Assembly: GCA_002687015.1 (NCBI GenBank)
Contig: NYZB01000086.1
Coordinates: forward strand, 1-39,488
Reading direction: 5' to 3'
DNA: 39,488 bases
Origin: Deltaproteobacteria bacterium
GTDB taxonomy: Bacteria > Myxococcota_A > UBA9160 > UBA6930
Numbering within the stretch: position 1 is the first letter of the stretch; the number at the start of each line of letters is the position of its first letter. Positions 7,750-17,900 of this stretch are shown piece after piece. The translations under genes and the position numbers were made by a program. Under the pieces are notes generated by a model. It ran no database searches and was not told the origin of the DNA. It saw only the letters and a list, made by a program, of their open reading frames with translations.

Positions 7750-9153
7750 ATGAGCATCGACTCCCTGCCTGCCCAGCCTCACACCAATCCCGCGGGTATT
7801 CCCGCCCAGGTCGCTCGCATGCGCCGTAGCTTCGACGCAGGTCGTACGCGTCCCCTCGAGTGGCGCACGGAGCAGCTCCGCGCCCTCGAAGCCATGTGCA
7901 GCGAAGAGGCCGACGACTTCATCGAGGCCCTGCGCGCGGACTTCGGCAAGCCGCCGATCGAGGCGCTCGCCGCCGACGTCGCCCAGGGCAAGCAGGAGGC
8001 CGCCGCCGCGCGCAAGAAGCTCGGGAAGTGGACCCGGCCCGAGCGCGTCGGCGCCATCCCGGGGATCGGCCGCTCCTACGTCCACCGGGAGCCGCTCGGG
8101 GTGGTGCTGATCATCTCGCCGTGGAACTACCCGGTCGGCCTGCTTCTCTCACCCCTGGCCGGCGCGATCGCGGCCGGCAACACCGCCGTCCTGAAGCCCT
8201 CCGAGGTCACGCCTCACGTCTCCGCCGCTCTGGCGCGGCACGTGGCCCGCTACCTCGATCCCGAGGCGATCACCCTGGTCGAAGGTGGGGTCGAGGAGAC
8301 CAGCGCCCTCCTCGCCGAGCGCTTCGATCACATCTTCTACACGGGCGGCGGCACGGTCGGCCGCATCGTCATGGAGGCGGCCGCGAAGAACCTGACCCCC
8401 GTCACCCTGGAGCTCGGCGGCAAGAGCCCCTGTCTGGTCGATCGAGAGGTGGACCTGAAGACCACCGCGCGCCGGATCGCATGGGGCAAGTTCTTGAACG
8501 CCGGCCAGACCTGCATCGCTCCGGACTACGTGCTCGTGCACCGCGACCGGGAGGAGGAGCTGGTCCGCGAGCTCGAGGCGGCCGCGCGGGACTTCTACGG
8601 CGCGGATCCGAAGCGCAGCGCCGACTACGCGCGAATCGTCGACCGTCGCCATCACGAGCGGTTGTCGAAGCTCCTGGGCGACGGCGAGGTCGCTTTCGGT
8701 GGGGAGACCGATCCCGAGACGAACTACCTCGCGCCGACGGTGCTGCGGCACGTCTCGCCCGAATCGCCCGTCATGCAGCAGGAGATCTTCGGGCCGATCC
8801 TGCCGGTGCTCCCGGTCGCCGATCTCGCCGAAGCCATCGACTTCGTGAACGAGCGCGACAAGCCGCTGGCCCTCTACGTCTTCAGCGAAGACGAGGCCGC
8901 ACAGGACCGCGTCCTCGCCGAGACCAGCTCCGGCGGCGCCTGTGTGAACGGCACCGTCATGCACATCATGGATGCGAGGGTCCCCTTCGGTGGGGTCGGC
9001 CCGAGCGGCATGGGCGCCTACCACGGGCGCCACAGCTTCGAGACCTTCAGCCATCGGAAGGCCGTGCTGCGGCGCGGCTTTCGCTTCGACCCGAAGATGC
9101 TGTACCCGCCCTACAGCGAGAGGAAGCGCCGGATCCTGCAACGCTTCCTGTAG
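7750..9153 (+). CDS. Class 3-type NAD(P)-dependent aldehyde dehydrogenase
   Basis: A 467-residue aldehyde dehydrogenase that oxidises an aldehyde to its acid with NAD(P)+. Its length fits the class 3 (ALDH3, fatty or aromatic aldehyde) branch. Visible motifs are IISPWNYPVGLLL, the Rossmann segment FYTGGGTVGRIVMEAA, the general-base Glu221 in TLELGGKSP, the nucleophile Cys255 in NAGQTCIAPDY, and QEIFGPILPVLPV. The ATG at 7750 is preceded by GGAGGTCCC, a good ribosome site; the in-frame region further upstream is non-coding in character. It ends about 100 bases before the Tat-exported amidohydrolase gene. The substrate is not determinable from the sequence. Confidence 0.95.
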   Translation: MSIDSLPAQPHTNPAGIPAQVARMRRSFDAGRTRPLEWRTEQLRALEAMCSEEADDFIEALRADFGKPPIEALAADVAQGKQEAAAARKKLGKWTRPERVGAIPGIGRSYVHREPLGVVLIISPWNYPVGLLLSPLAGAIAAGNTAVLKPSEVTPHVSAALARHVARYLDPEAITLVEGGVEETSALLAERFDHIFYTGGGTVGRIVMEAAAKNLTPVTLELGGKSPCLVDREVDLKTTARRIAWGKFLNAGQTCIAPDYVLVHRDREEELVRELEAAARDFYGADPKRSADYARIVDRRHHERLSKLLGDGEVAFGGETDPETNYLAPTVLRHVSPESPVMQQEIFGPILPVLPVADLAEAIDFVNERDKPLALYVFSEDEAAQDRVLAETSSGGACVNGTVMHIMDARVPFGGVGPSGMGAYHGRHSFETFSHRKAVLRRGFRFDPKMLYPPYSERKRRILQRFL

Positions 9154-9158
9154 CCGGG

Positions 9159-9179
9159 GCCACCCCGTTTCGAGGTGGC
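9159..9179 (+). terminator. Weak hairpin after aldehyde dehydrogenase gene
   Basis: GCCACC (9159-9164) and GGTGGC (9174-9179) form a 6-bp stem with a 9-base loop, starting 5 bases after the aldehyde dehydrogenase stop. No T-rich tail follows. It could be a factor-dependent terminator or an mRNA-stabilising hairpin. Confidence 0.3.
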
Positions 9180-9254
9180 TCGACGGGCGGGCTGAAGTCC
9201 CGCGGGAGTTCGACCGAAGGGTCATCGCGAACCCCGCAGCAGGAACCCGCCTTC

Positions 9255-10187
9255 GTGAGGACATCGGACTGGACCCGGCGCGCCTTCCTCCGGGCGGGAG
9301 CCACGACCCTGGGTGGGCTGGCGGCCGGCTGTGCGACCCCTGGCGGGCCCGCCCATGGCGGTGGCATCGACGCGCACGCCCACGTCTGGTCCGGTCCGGA
9401 TGCCCGCTACCCCTTCGTGCCGGATGTGGCGGCCAAGCCGATGAACCCAGCCGCCTTCCCGCCCGAGATCCTGCTGGCCCACGGGTCGCAGAACGGGCTG
9501 CGGCGCGCCGTACTCGTGCAGCCAGCCTGCTACGGGTTCGACTGCCGCTTCATCGCCGACTCCATCGAGCGTTTCCCGGGCCGCCTGGCCGGCGTCGGCC
9601 TCGTCGATTGGCGACACGAGCCCAGGGAGGGACTCGATCGCATGGCCGCCCTCGGGCTGCGAGGGGTTCGGATCAAGGCGCTCCGCGCGGGCCATCAGCG
9701 CTGGCCAGAGGACGAGAGGATGTACGCGCTCTGGCGGCGCGCCGCCGACCTCGGTGTGGCGGTCTGCATCCTGCCCGAGCCCTCCGCCTTCGATGCGATC
9801 TCGAAGCTCTGCACCCGCCACCCGCAGACGATCGTGGTGGTGGACCACATCGGCTGGCTGGGCGCCCACGAGCGCCCCCGCGACTCGCAGGTCGACGGGT
9901 TCCTGCGGCTGGCCGAACACCGCAACCTCTACGTCAAGATCTCGCGCCTGCACCACTTCGACATGGCGAAGCCGCCCTACCTCGAAGCGGTGCCGCTGGT
10001 CCGGCGGGTCGTTGGAGCCTTCGGACCGGAGCGAGTCATGTGGGGCAGCGACGCTCCCGGCCAGGTGCGGAACGGGCACAGCATGGCCGCCTCCCTGGAC
10101 GTGATCCGCCGGCACGCCTCATTCCGCCCCGAGGAGCAGGACTGGCTGCTGGGGCGCACGGCCGAGCGCCTCTTCTTCTCTGCCTAG
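9255..10187 (+). CDS. Tat-exported amidohydrolase-2 family (lactonase-like) protein
   Basis: A 310-residue TIM-barrel hydrolase of the amidohydrolase-2 family, whose relatives hydrolyse lactones or decarboxylate aromatic acids. After the signal, GIDAHAHVWSG carries the metal-binding HxH, VVVDHIGWLG gives the next His, and MWGSDAPG supplies the final Asp. The N-terminus TRRAFLRAGATT is a twin-arginine signal, and LAAGC could act as a lipobox, so the protein is probably periplasmic, perhaps lipid-anchored. The GTG at 9255 is chosen because it starts a complete Tat signal and has an AGGAA ribosome site; the frame stays open far upstream but only as the shadow of the dehydrogenase gene. Export before folding would be unusual for a metal hydrolase and explains the Tat route. 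Confidence 0.88.
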   Translation: MRTSDWTRRAFLRAGATTLGGLAAGCATPGGPAHGGGIDAHAHVWSGPDARYPFVPDVAAKPMNPAAFPPEILLAHGSQNGLRRAVLVQPACYGFDCRFIADSIERFPGRLAGVGLVDWRHEPREGLDRMAALGLRGVRIKALRAGHQRWPEDERMYALWRRAADLGVAVCILPEPSAFDAISKLCTRHPQTIVVVDHIGWLGAHERPRDSQVDGFLRLAEHRNLYVKISRLHHFDMAKPPYLEAVPLVRRVVGAFGPERVMWGSDAPGQVRNGHSMAASLDVIRRHASFRPEEQDWLLGRTAERLFFSA

Positions 10188-10260
10188 CCCAGGCCCTGCA
10201 CGGGCTTCGAGCGGCAGCGGCCTCCGCAGTCGGGATATCCTGGCGATGGAGGTGCCGCCC

Positions 10261-11043
10261 TTGAGCTACGAGACCCTGGAGACCGAACGCGAGGGCGCGA
10301 TCCTGCGCGTCTGGCTGAATCGTCCCGAGCGTCGCAATGCGGTGTCGCCGCTGCTGCTCCGCGAGCTCGGTGATCTCTTCAACTCCCTCGAGACCGACTT
10401 CGACACTCGCCTGGTGGTGCTCGGCGGTCGCGGGAAGTCCTTCTGCGCCGGGGCCGACCGCAAGCCCGATCCGGCGGCGCGCGAAGCCGAAGCCGCGACC
10501 AGCGACCGGGGACGCCGCTGGATCGGCCAGCTCGGGCGCCGCGCCTGCCGGGCGATCCAGGATTGCGAGGCGCTGACCCTCGCCCAGGTGCACGGCCACG
10601 CGATCGGCGGCGGCGCCTGCCTGGCCCTCTCCTGCGACTTCCGGATCGCGGCCGAAGATGCGGTCTTCCTCGTCCCCGAGGTCGACCTGGCGATTCCCCT
10701 CTCCTGGGGTGCCGTGCCGCTGCTCATCCAGGAGGTGGGCGCCGCGCGAGCGCGGGAGATCCTGCTGCGCTGTCCCTCCCTGGACGGCAAGGAGGCGGAA
10801 GGCCTGAACCTGGTCCACAAGGCGGTGCCCGCGGACGCCCTGGCCGGGGAGGTACAGGCCTGGGCCGAGGACCTGCTGACCCGGCCCGAGCTCGCGGTCC
10901 ACATGACCAAGACCCAGCTGCGCGGCTACGCCCGTCTCTCCTCCCTGGGCGATGCGACTGAGGCCGATGGCGACCTGATCACGGTCGCCCAGCGCAGCGA
11001 GACCTTCCGGGAGCGCTTCGCCATGCCGCCGAAGGAGCGCTAG
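10261..11043 (+). CDS. Enoyl-CoA hydratase/isomerase-like protein with one catalytic Glu
   Basis: A crotonase-fold protein of 260 residues. The CoA-binding and oxyanion motifs are present (WLNRPERRNAVS, KSFCAGADRKP, HAIGGGACLALSCDF). The glutamate normally found after GGG is Cys/Leu here (GGGACL), while the second glutamate is kept (LVPEVDLAI). A simple syn-hydratase mechanism is therefore doubtful; isomerase, hydrolase or other crotonase chemistry is possible. The TTG at 10261 is chosen because GGAGG sits 8 bases before it; an in-frame ATG at 10246 lacks a ribosome site and would add five residues. It lies 56 bases before an acyl-CoA ligase gene that also starts with TTG, so the two probably form an operon. 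Confidence 0.88.
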   Translation: MSYETLETEREGAILRVWLNRPERRNAVSPLLLRELGDLFNSLETDFDTRLVVLGGRGKSFCAGADRKPDPAAREAEAATSDRGRRWIGQLGRRACRAIQDCEALTLAQVHGHAIGGGACLALSCDFRIAAEDAVFLVPEVDLAIPLSWGAVPLLIQEVGAARAREILLRCPSLDGKEAEGLNLVHKAVPADALAGEVQAWAEDLLTRPELAVHMTKTQLRGYARLSSLGDATEADGDLITVAQRSETFRERFAMPPKER

Positions 11044-11099
11044 AGGAGGGCGATCCCAGCGTCTATCCTCGCTGCCCTTCCCACCTCGGAGAGCTCCCC

Positions 11100-12686
11100 T
11101 TGAGTGACGCCCGCGACTTCCGACCCTCCTCCCTGGGCACGATTCCCCGGCTTGTCCAGGACTCGTCCCGGCGTTTCGCCGGGCGCGTCGCGTTCGAGGA
11201 CCAGGGTCGCGTCGTGCGCTTCGATGAGCTGGGCGCGCTGGCGCTCCAGGCCTCCCGCGCCTTCATCGCCGCGGGGCTTCAGCCCGGTGACCGAGTCGGG
11301 GTCTGGGGCCCCAACTCCCTCGAATGGGTGATCGCGGCGGTGGGTCTGCAGTCGGCTGGCGGGGTGCTGGTGCCCTTGAACACCCGCTTCAAGGGCTCGG
11401 AGGCCGGCTACAACCTGCGCAAGAGCGGCGCCCGCCTGCTCGTCACGGTCGAGGAGTTCGTGGGTGCGCGCTTCGTCGACCTGCTCGCCGATCAGGAGCT
11501 GCCGGCGCTCGAGGGCATCGTCACGTGGGAGGGAAGCCACGCGAAGGCTGAGAGCTGGAAGGGCTTCCTGGCCGCGGGCGAGAGCATCTCCGAAGACGCC
11601 GCCCGCGAGCGCCTCCTGGCCGTGCAGCCGGGGGACCTGGCGGACGTCATGTTCACGTCGGGGACCACGGGAAACCCGAAGGGCGTGATGACGGGCCACG
11701 AGCAGAACCTGCGAGCCTTCGAGTCCTGGAGCGAGGTGGTCGGGCTCCGGGCCGAAGACCGCTACCTGATCGTGAACCCCTTCTTCCACGCCATGGGCTA
11801 CAAGGCCGGTTGGCTCGCCTGCATCATGCGCGGCGCGGCCTGTCTTCCGCACCGGGTGATGGACGTCTCCGAGGTCTTGCAGAGGGTGGGCGAGGAGAGG
11901 GTGAGCGTGCTTCCCGGCGTGCCCTCGCTCTATCAATCCTTCCTGATGGACCCCGCGCACCGGGACTTCGACCTCTCGAACCTGCGCCTGGCCGTCACCG
12001 GTGCGGCCCCCGTCTCGGTGGAGCTGGTTCGCCGCATTCGTGAAGAGCTGGGCTTCGAGACGGTGATCACCGGCTATGGCCTCACCGAGGCGACGGGCAT
12101 CGCCACCATGTGTCGCGACGGCGACGCCCCCGAGATCATCGCCAACAGCTCGGGCCGGGCGATACCCGACGTCGAGGTGCTCTGTGTCGACGACGAGGGC
12201 AAGGAAGTGCCCCGCGGCGAGCCGGGCGAGGTGGTGGTGCGCGGCTACAACGTGATGCGCGGCTACTACGACGACGAGGACGAGACGCGGAAGACGATCG
12301 ACGACGCGGGCTGGCTGCACACGGGCGACATCGGCGTGATGGACGAGAACGGCTACCTCGACATCACCGATCGCAAGAAGGACATGTTCATCATGGGCGG
12401 CTTCAACTGCTACCCGGCCGAGATCGAGGGGCTGCTCTTCGAGCACCCCGAGGTGGCCCAGGTGGCCGTCATCGGGATTCCCGACGAGCGCATGGGTGAA
12501 GTCGGCGCGGCCTTCGTGGTGCCCGAGCCGGGGGCCCGCCCCGAGCCCGACGCCTTGCACGCCTGGTGCCGCGAGCACATGGCCAACTACAAGGTGCCCC
12601 GCCGGATCGAGGTGATCGGTGAGCTGCCGATGAATGCGATGGGCAAGGTGCAGAAATTCCGGCTGCGAGAACGGGTGGGGTGCTGA
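11100..12686 (+). CDS. Acyl-CoA ligase (AMP-forming, FadD3-like)
   Basis: A 528-residue adenylate-forming enzyme that activates a carboxylic acid to its CoA thioester via an acyl-AMP. The P-loop is DVMFTSGTTGNPKGVM (about residues 180-195). GYGLTEATG, GWLHTGDIG and DRKKDMFIMGGFNCYPAEIE follow, and the C-terminal catalytic Lys lies in MGKVQKFRL. Overall it resembles the FadD3 and medium-chain or aromatic ligase group, but the substrate is uncertain. It starts with TTG, preceded by a GGAGAG-like ribosome site. Flanked by a crotonase and a MaoC-like gene on the same strand, it is likely the entry step of a small beta-oxidation-like route. Confidence 0.93.
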   Translation: MSDARDFRPSSLGTIPRLVQDSSRRFAGRVAFEDQGRVVRFDELGALALQASRAFIAAGLQPGDRVGVWGPNSLEWVIAAVGLQSAGGVLVPLNTRFKGSEAGYNLRKSGARLLVTVEEFVGARFVDLLADQELPALEGIVTWEGSHAKAESWKGFLAAGESISEDAARERLLAVQPGDLADVMFTSGTTGNPKGVMTGHEQNLRAFESWSEVVGLRAEDRYLIVNPFFHAMGYKAGWLACIMRGAACLPHRVMDVSEVLQRVGEERVSVLPGVPSLYQSFLMDPAHRDFDLSNLRLAVTGAAPVSVELVRRIREELGFETVITGYGLTEATGIATMCRDGDAPEIIANSSGRAIPDVEVLCVDDEGKEVPRGEPGEVVVRGYNVMRGYYDDEDETRKTIDDAGWLHTGDIGVMDENGYLDITDRKKDMFIMGGFNCYPAEIEGLLFEHPEVAQVAVIGIPDERMGEVGAAFVVPEPGARPEPDALHAWCREHMANYKVPRRIEVIGELPMNAMGKVQKFRLRERVGC

Positions 12687-12834
12687 GCCCCGCCCTCGCT
12701 CGCTCTCATCCTCTTCGTCCTGATCCTGGTCCTGCCGCCAAACGCGCCCTCTGCGCCCGGCCGGCACACCTTTGCGGCCTTCGCGGCGATCGCCGAGCAT
12801 CACTCCGCCGCGAAGCCCCACGAGAGGAGACGCA

Positions 12835-13710
12835 ATGCCGATCGACAGCTCGGTGGTGGGCCAGGAGCTGCCCTCCTCGGTAGAGGACTTGTCCGTGCGC
12901 CGGGTGCTCGCCTATGCGGCGGGCCTGGCGGATACCTCGCCCGCGGTCTTCGACGATCTCGCCGGGGATCTCGCGGCGCCGCCCCCATTCTGCGTCTCCC
13001 TGGAGTGGCCCGTGGTCAGCCATCCGGAGATCCGCGAGCGCCTGGGTGCGGCGCCGGACGAGCTGCTGCGCGGGGTGCACGCGAGCCAGGACTCGGTCTT
13101 CCACCGCGCGATGCGCCCCGGGATGCGTCTCACCACGCGCGGAACGATGGTGGGAATGCGCCAGACCCGGGCCGGTACGCTGGCGACGACGCGTCTCGAT
13201 ACGGAGGCCGAGGACGGGCCCGTCGTGAGCTCCTGGCAGATGACGATGTACCGCGGCGTGGAGCTCGAGGGCGGCGATCGCGAGCTCGAGAGCGGGCCCG
13301 CGCTGCCCGAGCCCGCGTCATCCCCCGCGCCGGAGTATTCCCGGATCCGGATCGCCCGCGAGCTGCCCCATGTCTACACCGAGTGTGCGCAGATCTGGAA
13401 CCCGATCCACACGGAGCGCGCCGTCGCCCGGGCTGCGGGGCTGCCCGACATCATCCTTCACGGCACGGCGACCTGGGCGCTGGCTGGCCGCGAGATCGTC
13501 GCCCGCCACGCCGCTGGGGACCCGACGCGTCTCCGCCGCCTGCGCGGCAGCTTTCGCGCCATGGTCATCCCGGGCAGCGAGATCGAGGTCGAGCACTCCG
13601 CCAGCGACGCGCCGGGTGGCCAGACCATCGTGAGCTTCAGGGTCCGGAACGCCGAGGGCGAGGAGGCGGTGGCCGACGGCTGGGCGGTGATCTCGCGCGA
13701 GGGCGGCTGA
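12835..13710 (+). CDS. MaoC-like double-hotdog dehydratase
   Basis: A 291-residue protein with the two-hotdog layout of MaoC-type dehydratases. The N-terminal half contains HASQDSVFHRAMRPG and the C-terminal half the hydratase-2-like stretch IWNPIHTERAVARAAGLPD followed by ILHGTATWALA. In classical (R)-specific hydratases the Asp of DxNPxH and the His form the catalytic pair; here the Asp position is Ile while His is kept. I believe this is a feature of a subfamily rather than a mutation, but that is from memory. The ATG has a GAGGAGA ribosome site, and an earlier in-frame ATG at 12772 lacks one. It probably acts on an acyl-CoA made by the ligase upstream. Confidence 0.85.
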   Translation: MPIDSSVVGQELPSSVEDLSVRRVLAYAAGLADTSPAVFDDLAGDLAAPPPFCVSLEWPVVSHPEIRERLGAAPDELLRGVHASQDSVFHRAMRPGMRLTTRGTMVGMRQTRAGTLATTRLDTEAEDGPVVSSWQMTMYRGVELEGGDRELESGPALPEPASSPAPEYSRIRIARELPHVYTECAQIWNPIHTERAVARAAGLPDIILHGTATWALAGREIVARHAAGDPTRLRRLRGSFRAMVIPGSEIEVEHSASDAPGGQTIVSFRVRNAEGEEAVADGWAVISREGG

Positions 13711-13753
13711 GATCGGGCCAGACCCGGCCGCAGAGGGGTCGAGGCGCCGTCGT

Positions 13754-13787
13754 CCCTTCTCGAAGGGCCGCGCACGCAGCGCGGCTC
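13754..13787. terminator. Tandem hairpins between convergent genes
   Basis: Two adjacent hairpins fill the 88-base gap between the convergent MaoC-like and HDOD genes. The first is CCCTTC/GAAGGG (13754-13767) with a very tight loop. The second is GCCGCGC/GCGCGGC (13767-13785) with an ACGCA loop, extendable outward by a G-T and a G-C pair. There is no T tract, so it is a candidate for bidirectional termination by structure only. Confidence 0.45.
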
Positions 13788-13798
13788 GGAGGCAGCTG

Positions 13799-14854
13799 CT
13801 ACCCGGGCAATCCCTCGAGCAGATCGGCGATGTCGGGCATGCAGGCCGGCCAGAGATCGGGGTCCGAGAGGGCCGGGTCGCTGCCGTCCTCCAGATCCTC
13901 GATCCTCTCGGGCTCCTCGCTCACCAACTCGGCAAAGGCCACCAGACCGACGATCGGGCGATGCTCATCGGGAACCCGGCCCGGGACGTGGTGATGTCCC
14001 ACGGTCCAGCGCAGGAGCTCCGGCAGCTCGCGGGCCTCGGCGAAGCACGTGCCCAGGAGCGGATGGAGCTCGTCGATCAGCTTCTTGATCAGGAGCTCGG
14101 TGGGCCGTCCGCCCCGGGTCTTGCGGCGCAGGGCGCTCAGGTTCCGGTACGCGACGACCTTGCCCACGTCGTGGAAGAGCCCCGCCATGTAGGCGTCCCC
14201 CGCGCCGCACAGGTCCGTGGTGCGCGCCAGGGAAGCGGCCGTCTCGGCCACCTCGTGGGAGTGGCTCTGGAGGGATCGGGTCTCCCGGTCATAGCCGGGG
14301 ACCCGGTAGACACCCTCTCCCAGGGCGGCGGCGACCGCCAGGGAGCGCACCATTTCGAAACCGAGCATCGAGACGCAGTGGTCGAGGCTCTGGATCCGCC
14401 CCGCGCCCATGGTCGGAGCGTTCGCGTAGCGCAGGATCTGTGCGGCGAGCGCCTGGTCGCGGCGGATCAGGTCCGCGACGTCGTCGTTGTCGAGATCGCT
14501 GGATTCCCCCAGCGAGAGCAGGCTGCCGGCCACCTCGGGAAGCACGGGGATGTCGAGCTTGCCTGCCGCGATGCTGGTGGCGAGGCCCTCCAGGCATCGG
14601 CGATCGGTGGGATTCACCGCGAGCCCCCTCAGGCCCTCGAGCCGAGCTTCGGCGAACTCGGCGATCTCTTCGTCGGCTGCAGGCGGTACCGGGTGATAGA
14701 TGCCCTCGCGCAGGGCGCGCTCGGGCGCCGCCCTCTGCCCGGATGCGGGGGCCACGCTCCTCTCCTCCGGAGCCGCCGGTGTGCGGCGCGGGGAGGCCCG
14801 GCGGGTAGGACGTGCAGGCCTCGGGCGGCCGAACAATCTGGACAGGATCCCCAC
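13799..14854 (-). CDS. HDOD domain signalling protein
   Basis: A 351-residue protein. Residues 1-60 are a basic, Pro/Ala-rich disordered tail. An HDOD domain fills about residues 95-310: IPVLPEVAGSLLSL, ADLIRRDQALAAQILRYANAP, QSLDHCVSMLGFEMV, and AGLFHDVGKVVAYRN, in which the HD pair is unusually well kept. HDOD proteins act in signalling, stress or c-di-GMP-linked output, and most lack catalysis. The HD pair here followed by WTVGHHHVPG leaves phosphohydrolase activity open. It starts with GTG at 14854. It lies on the same strand as the copper-efflux operon, 144 bases after cusA, so cotranscription is possible but not shown. Confidence 0.85.
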   Translation of the reverse strand: MGILSRLFGRPRPARPTRRASPRRTPAAPEERSVAPASGQRAAPERALREGIYHPVPPAADEEIAEFAEARLEGLRGLAVNPTDRRCLEGLATSIAAGKLDIPVLPEVAGSLLSLGESSDLDNDDVADLIRRDQALAAQILRYANAPTMGAGRIQSLDHCVSMLGFEMVRSLAVAAALGEGVYRVPGYDRETRSLQSHSHEVAETAASLARTTDLCGAGDAYMAGLFHDVGKVVAYRNLSALRRKTRGGRPTELLIKKLIDELHPLLGTCFAEARELPELLRWTVGHHHVPGRVPDEHRPIVGLVAFAELVSEEPERIEDLEDGSDPALSDPDLWPACMPDIADLLEGLPG

Positions 14855-14998
14855 GGCATGCGGTGTCGTCGGGGTTCGTCCGTCGCTTGAGCACTTCTGC
14901 CCCGCCGGCGTGCTGGCCCCGGTGCTCGGCCCGACACCCGCAAGGGCAAAGCCCCGAGCCTCTCTGGATGGCTTTCCCCAGGGCGACCTTACGAGATC

Positions 14999-17900
14999 TC
15001 AATTGGAGGGCCCGGCTTCTCCCTCCTCGGGGCGGGACGAGTCGGCGCCAGCCGGAAGGCCCCTGCCGTGGACGAGGGAAAAGAGAATCGGAATGACGAC
15101 GAGCGTCACCAGGGTGGCCGAGAGCACTCCACCGACCATCGGTGCCGCGATGCGGCGCATGGTCTCGGAGCCCGTTCCGGCGCCCCACATGATGGGGAGC
15201 AGCCCGATCACGTCGGAGGCGACGGTCATCAAGAGCGGCCTGGCCCGATGGGTGGCGCCCTCGACGATCGCGTCCCATAGATCCTTGCGGGTCCGGAGTC
15301 GTCCCTCGGCGAGCACCCGATCGCGAGCCTGATTCAGGAAGAGGAGCATGATCACGCCGGTCTCGGCCGTGAGCCCGGCAAGGGCGAGGAAGCCCGCTGC
15401 GACCGCGACGCTGCGGTCGTAGTCGAGGAGCCAGAGAAGGAGGACGCCGCCGATCAGTGCGAAGGGGATGCAGGCGATGACCATCAGCGTGTCGCTCACC
15501 CGCCGGAAGTTGAGATAGAGGAGCAGGAAGATGATGCCGAGCGTGATCGGGACGATCAGCAGCAGCCGCGTCGTCGCCCGCTCGATGTACTCGTACTGGC
15601 CGCTCCAGGAGAGCGTGTAGCCCGTGGGGATCGTCACTTCGTCCGCGAGCGCGCGCTTCGCCGCGGCTACGTAGCTGCCCACGTCGACGCCATCGAGGTC
15701 GATGTAGACCCAGGCGTTGGGTCGAGCGTTCTCGGTCTTGATGGACGGTGGCCCCTTGCGAAACTGGAAGCGCGCGAGCTGGCCGAGCGGCACCTGGGCG
15801 CCGCCTGGAATCGGGATGAGGACCCGTTTCAGGGAGGCGATGTCGTGCCGGAGCTCCCGGCTGTAGCGGATGTTGACCGGGTATCGCTCGAGGCCCTCGA
15901 TGGTCTGGCTCACGTTCATCCCGCCGATCGCGGTCTGGATCACGTCCTGAACGTCGCCGATGGTGAGCCCGTAGCGCGCAATCTGCCTGCGGTCGATGTC
16001 GAAGTCGAGGTAGTTCCCTCCGACGACCCGCTCGGCGTAGACGCTCTGGGTCCCCGGCAGCTCCCGAAGCGTCGCCTCGATCCCCTCTCCGATTCGCTGG
16101 AGCATGGCGAGGTCCGGTCCCGCGATCTTGATCCCGACCGGTGTCTTGATTCCCGTCGAGAGCATGTCGATCCGGGTCTTGATCGGCATGGTCCAGGCGT
16201 TGGTGAGGCCCGGGAAGCGGATCGCCGAATCGAGCTCGGTCACGAGCTTCTGGGTCGTCATCCCCTCACGCCACTCGGAAGGGGGACGAAGGGTGATGGT
16301 CGTCTCGATCATCGAGAGCGGTGCGGGATCCGTAGCCGTCTCGGCGCGGCCCACCTTTCCGAAGACCCGCTCCACCTCGGGGAAGCCCGCGATGATGCGG
16401 TCGGTCTGCTGCAGCAGATCCTTGGCCTTCGAGACCGAGACGCCAGGGAGCGTCGTCGGCATGTAGAGGAGGTCGCCCTCGAAGAGCGGCGGCATGAACT
16501 CGCATCCGAGCTGACGGGCCGGGGGGACGCTCGCCAGGAGCACGAGCAAGGCCGCGGCGAGGACGGCCCAGCGGTGGCGAAGCGCGCCGCGGATCAAGGG
16601 GCGGTAGAGCCAGAGAATCGCGCGGTTCAGGGGGTTTCGGCCCTCCGAGAGGATTCGCCCCCGAACCAGCCAGACCATGAGTGCGGGGACGACGGTGATC
16701 GAGAGAAGCGCGGCCCCGGCCATGGCGTAGGTCTTGGTGAAGGCCAGCGGCTTGAAGAGGCGTCCCTCCTGGGCCTCGAGCGTGAAGATGGGCAGGAAGG
16801 AGACCGTGATGATCAGCAGCGAGAAGAAGAGCGCAGGTCCCACCTCGGTGGCGGCGTCGACGAGGATCTCGAGCCTCGGCTTGTGGTCGCGGTCCCTCTC
16901 CAGGTGCTTGTGCGCGTTCTCCACCATGACGATGCCGGCATCGATCATCGTGCCGATGGCGATGGCGATTCCGCCGAGCGACATGATGTTCGCGTTGATG
17001 CCCTGGTAGTACATGACGATGAACGAGAAGAGGATTCCCAGGGGCAGCAGCAGGATCGCGACGAGCGCGCTTCGGAGGTGGACCAGGAAGACGAAGCAGA
17101 TCAGCGCGACGATGGCTCCCTGCTGCATGAGCTTCTCCTGGAGGTTGTCGACGGCGCGTTCGATGAGGGGAGAGCGGTCGTAGACGGGCACGATCTCGAC
17201 GCCCTCCGGAAGCGTCTCGGCCAGCTCGGCCAGGCGCTCTCGAACGCCCCGGATGGTCTCGAGGGCGTTCTCGCCGAAACGCATGATGACGATGCCGGCG
17301 GCCGCCTCACCCTCGCCGTCCAGGTCCGTGAGGCCCCGGCGTAGCTCCGGCCCGAGCGAGACCGTGCCGATGTTCCGGAGCAGGATGGGCGTCCCGTGCT
17401 CGTCGGCACCTACGGCGATCTCCTCCAGATCCTGCACCTCCTTCACGTAGCCCCGCCCGCGAATCATGAACTCGGACTCCGCCATCTCCACGAGGCGCCC
17501 GCCGACGTCGCTGTTGCTTCGCTCCACGGCGTAGCGGACCTGGCGCAACGCGACGCCGTAGGCGGCGAGCTTGTTCGGGTCGAGCTCGACCTGGTACTGA
17601 CGCACGTAGCCGCCGACACTCGCCACTTCGGCGACGCCCGGTACGGTCTGGAGCTCGTAGCGGAGCTGCCAATCCTGGATCGAGCGGAGCTCGGAGAGAT
17701 CGTGCTTCCCCGTCCGGTCGACGAGGGCGTACTCGTAGACCCATCCGACGCCCGTGGCGTCGGGCCCCAGCGTTGGCGTCACGCCCTTCGGAAGCCGACC
17801 CGAGACGAAGTTCAGGGCCTCGAGCACGCGGCTTCTGGCCCAATAGAGGTCCGTGCCGTCCTCGAAGATGACGTACACGAAGGAGAGTCCGAAGAAGGAG

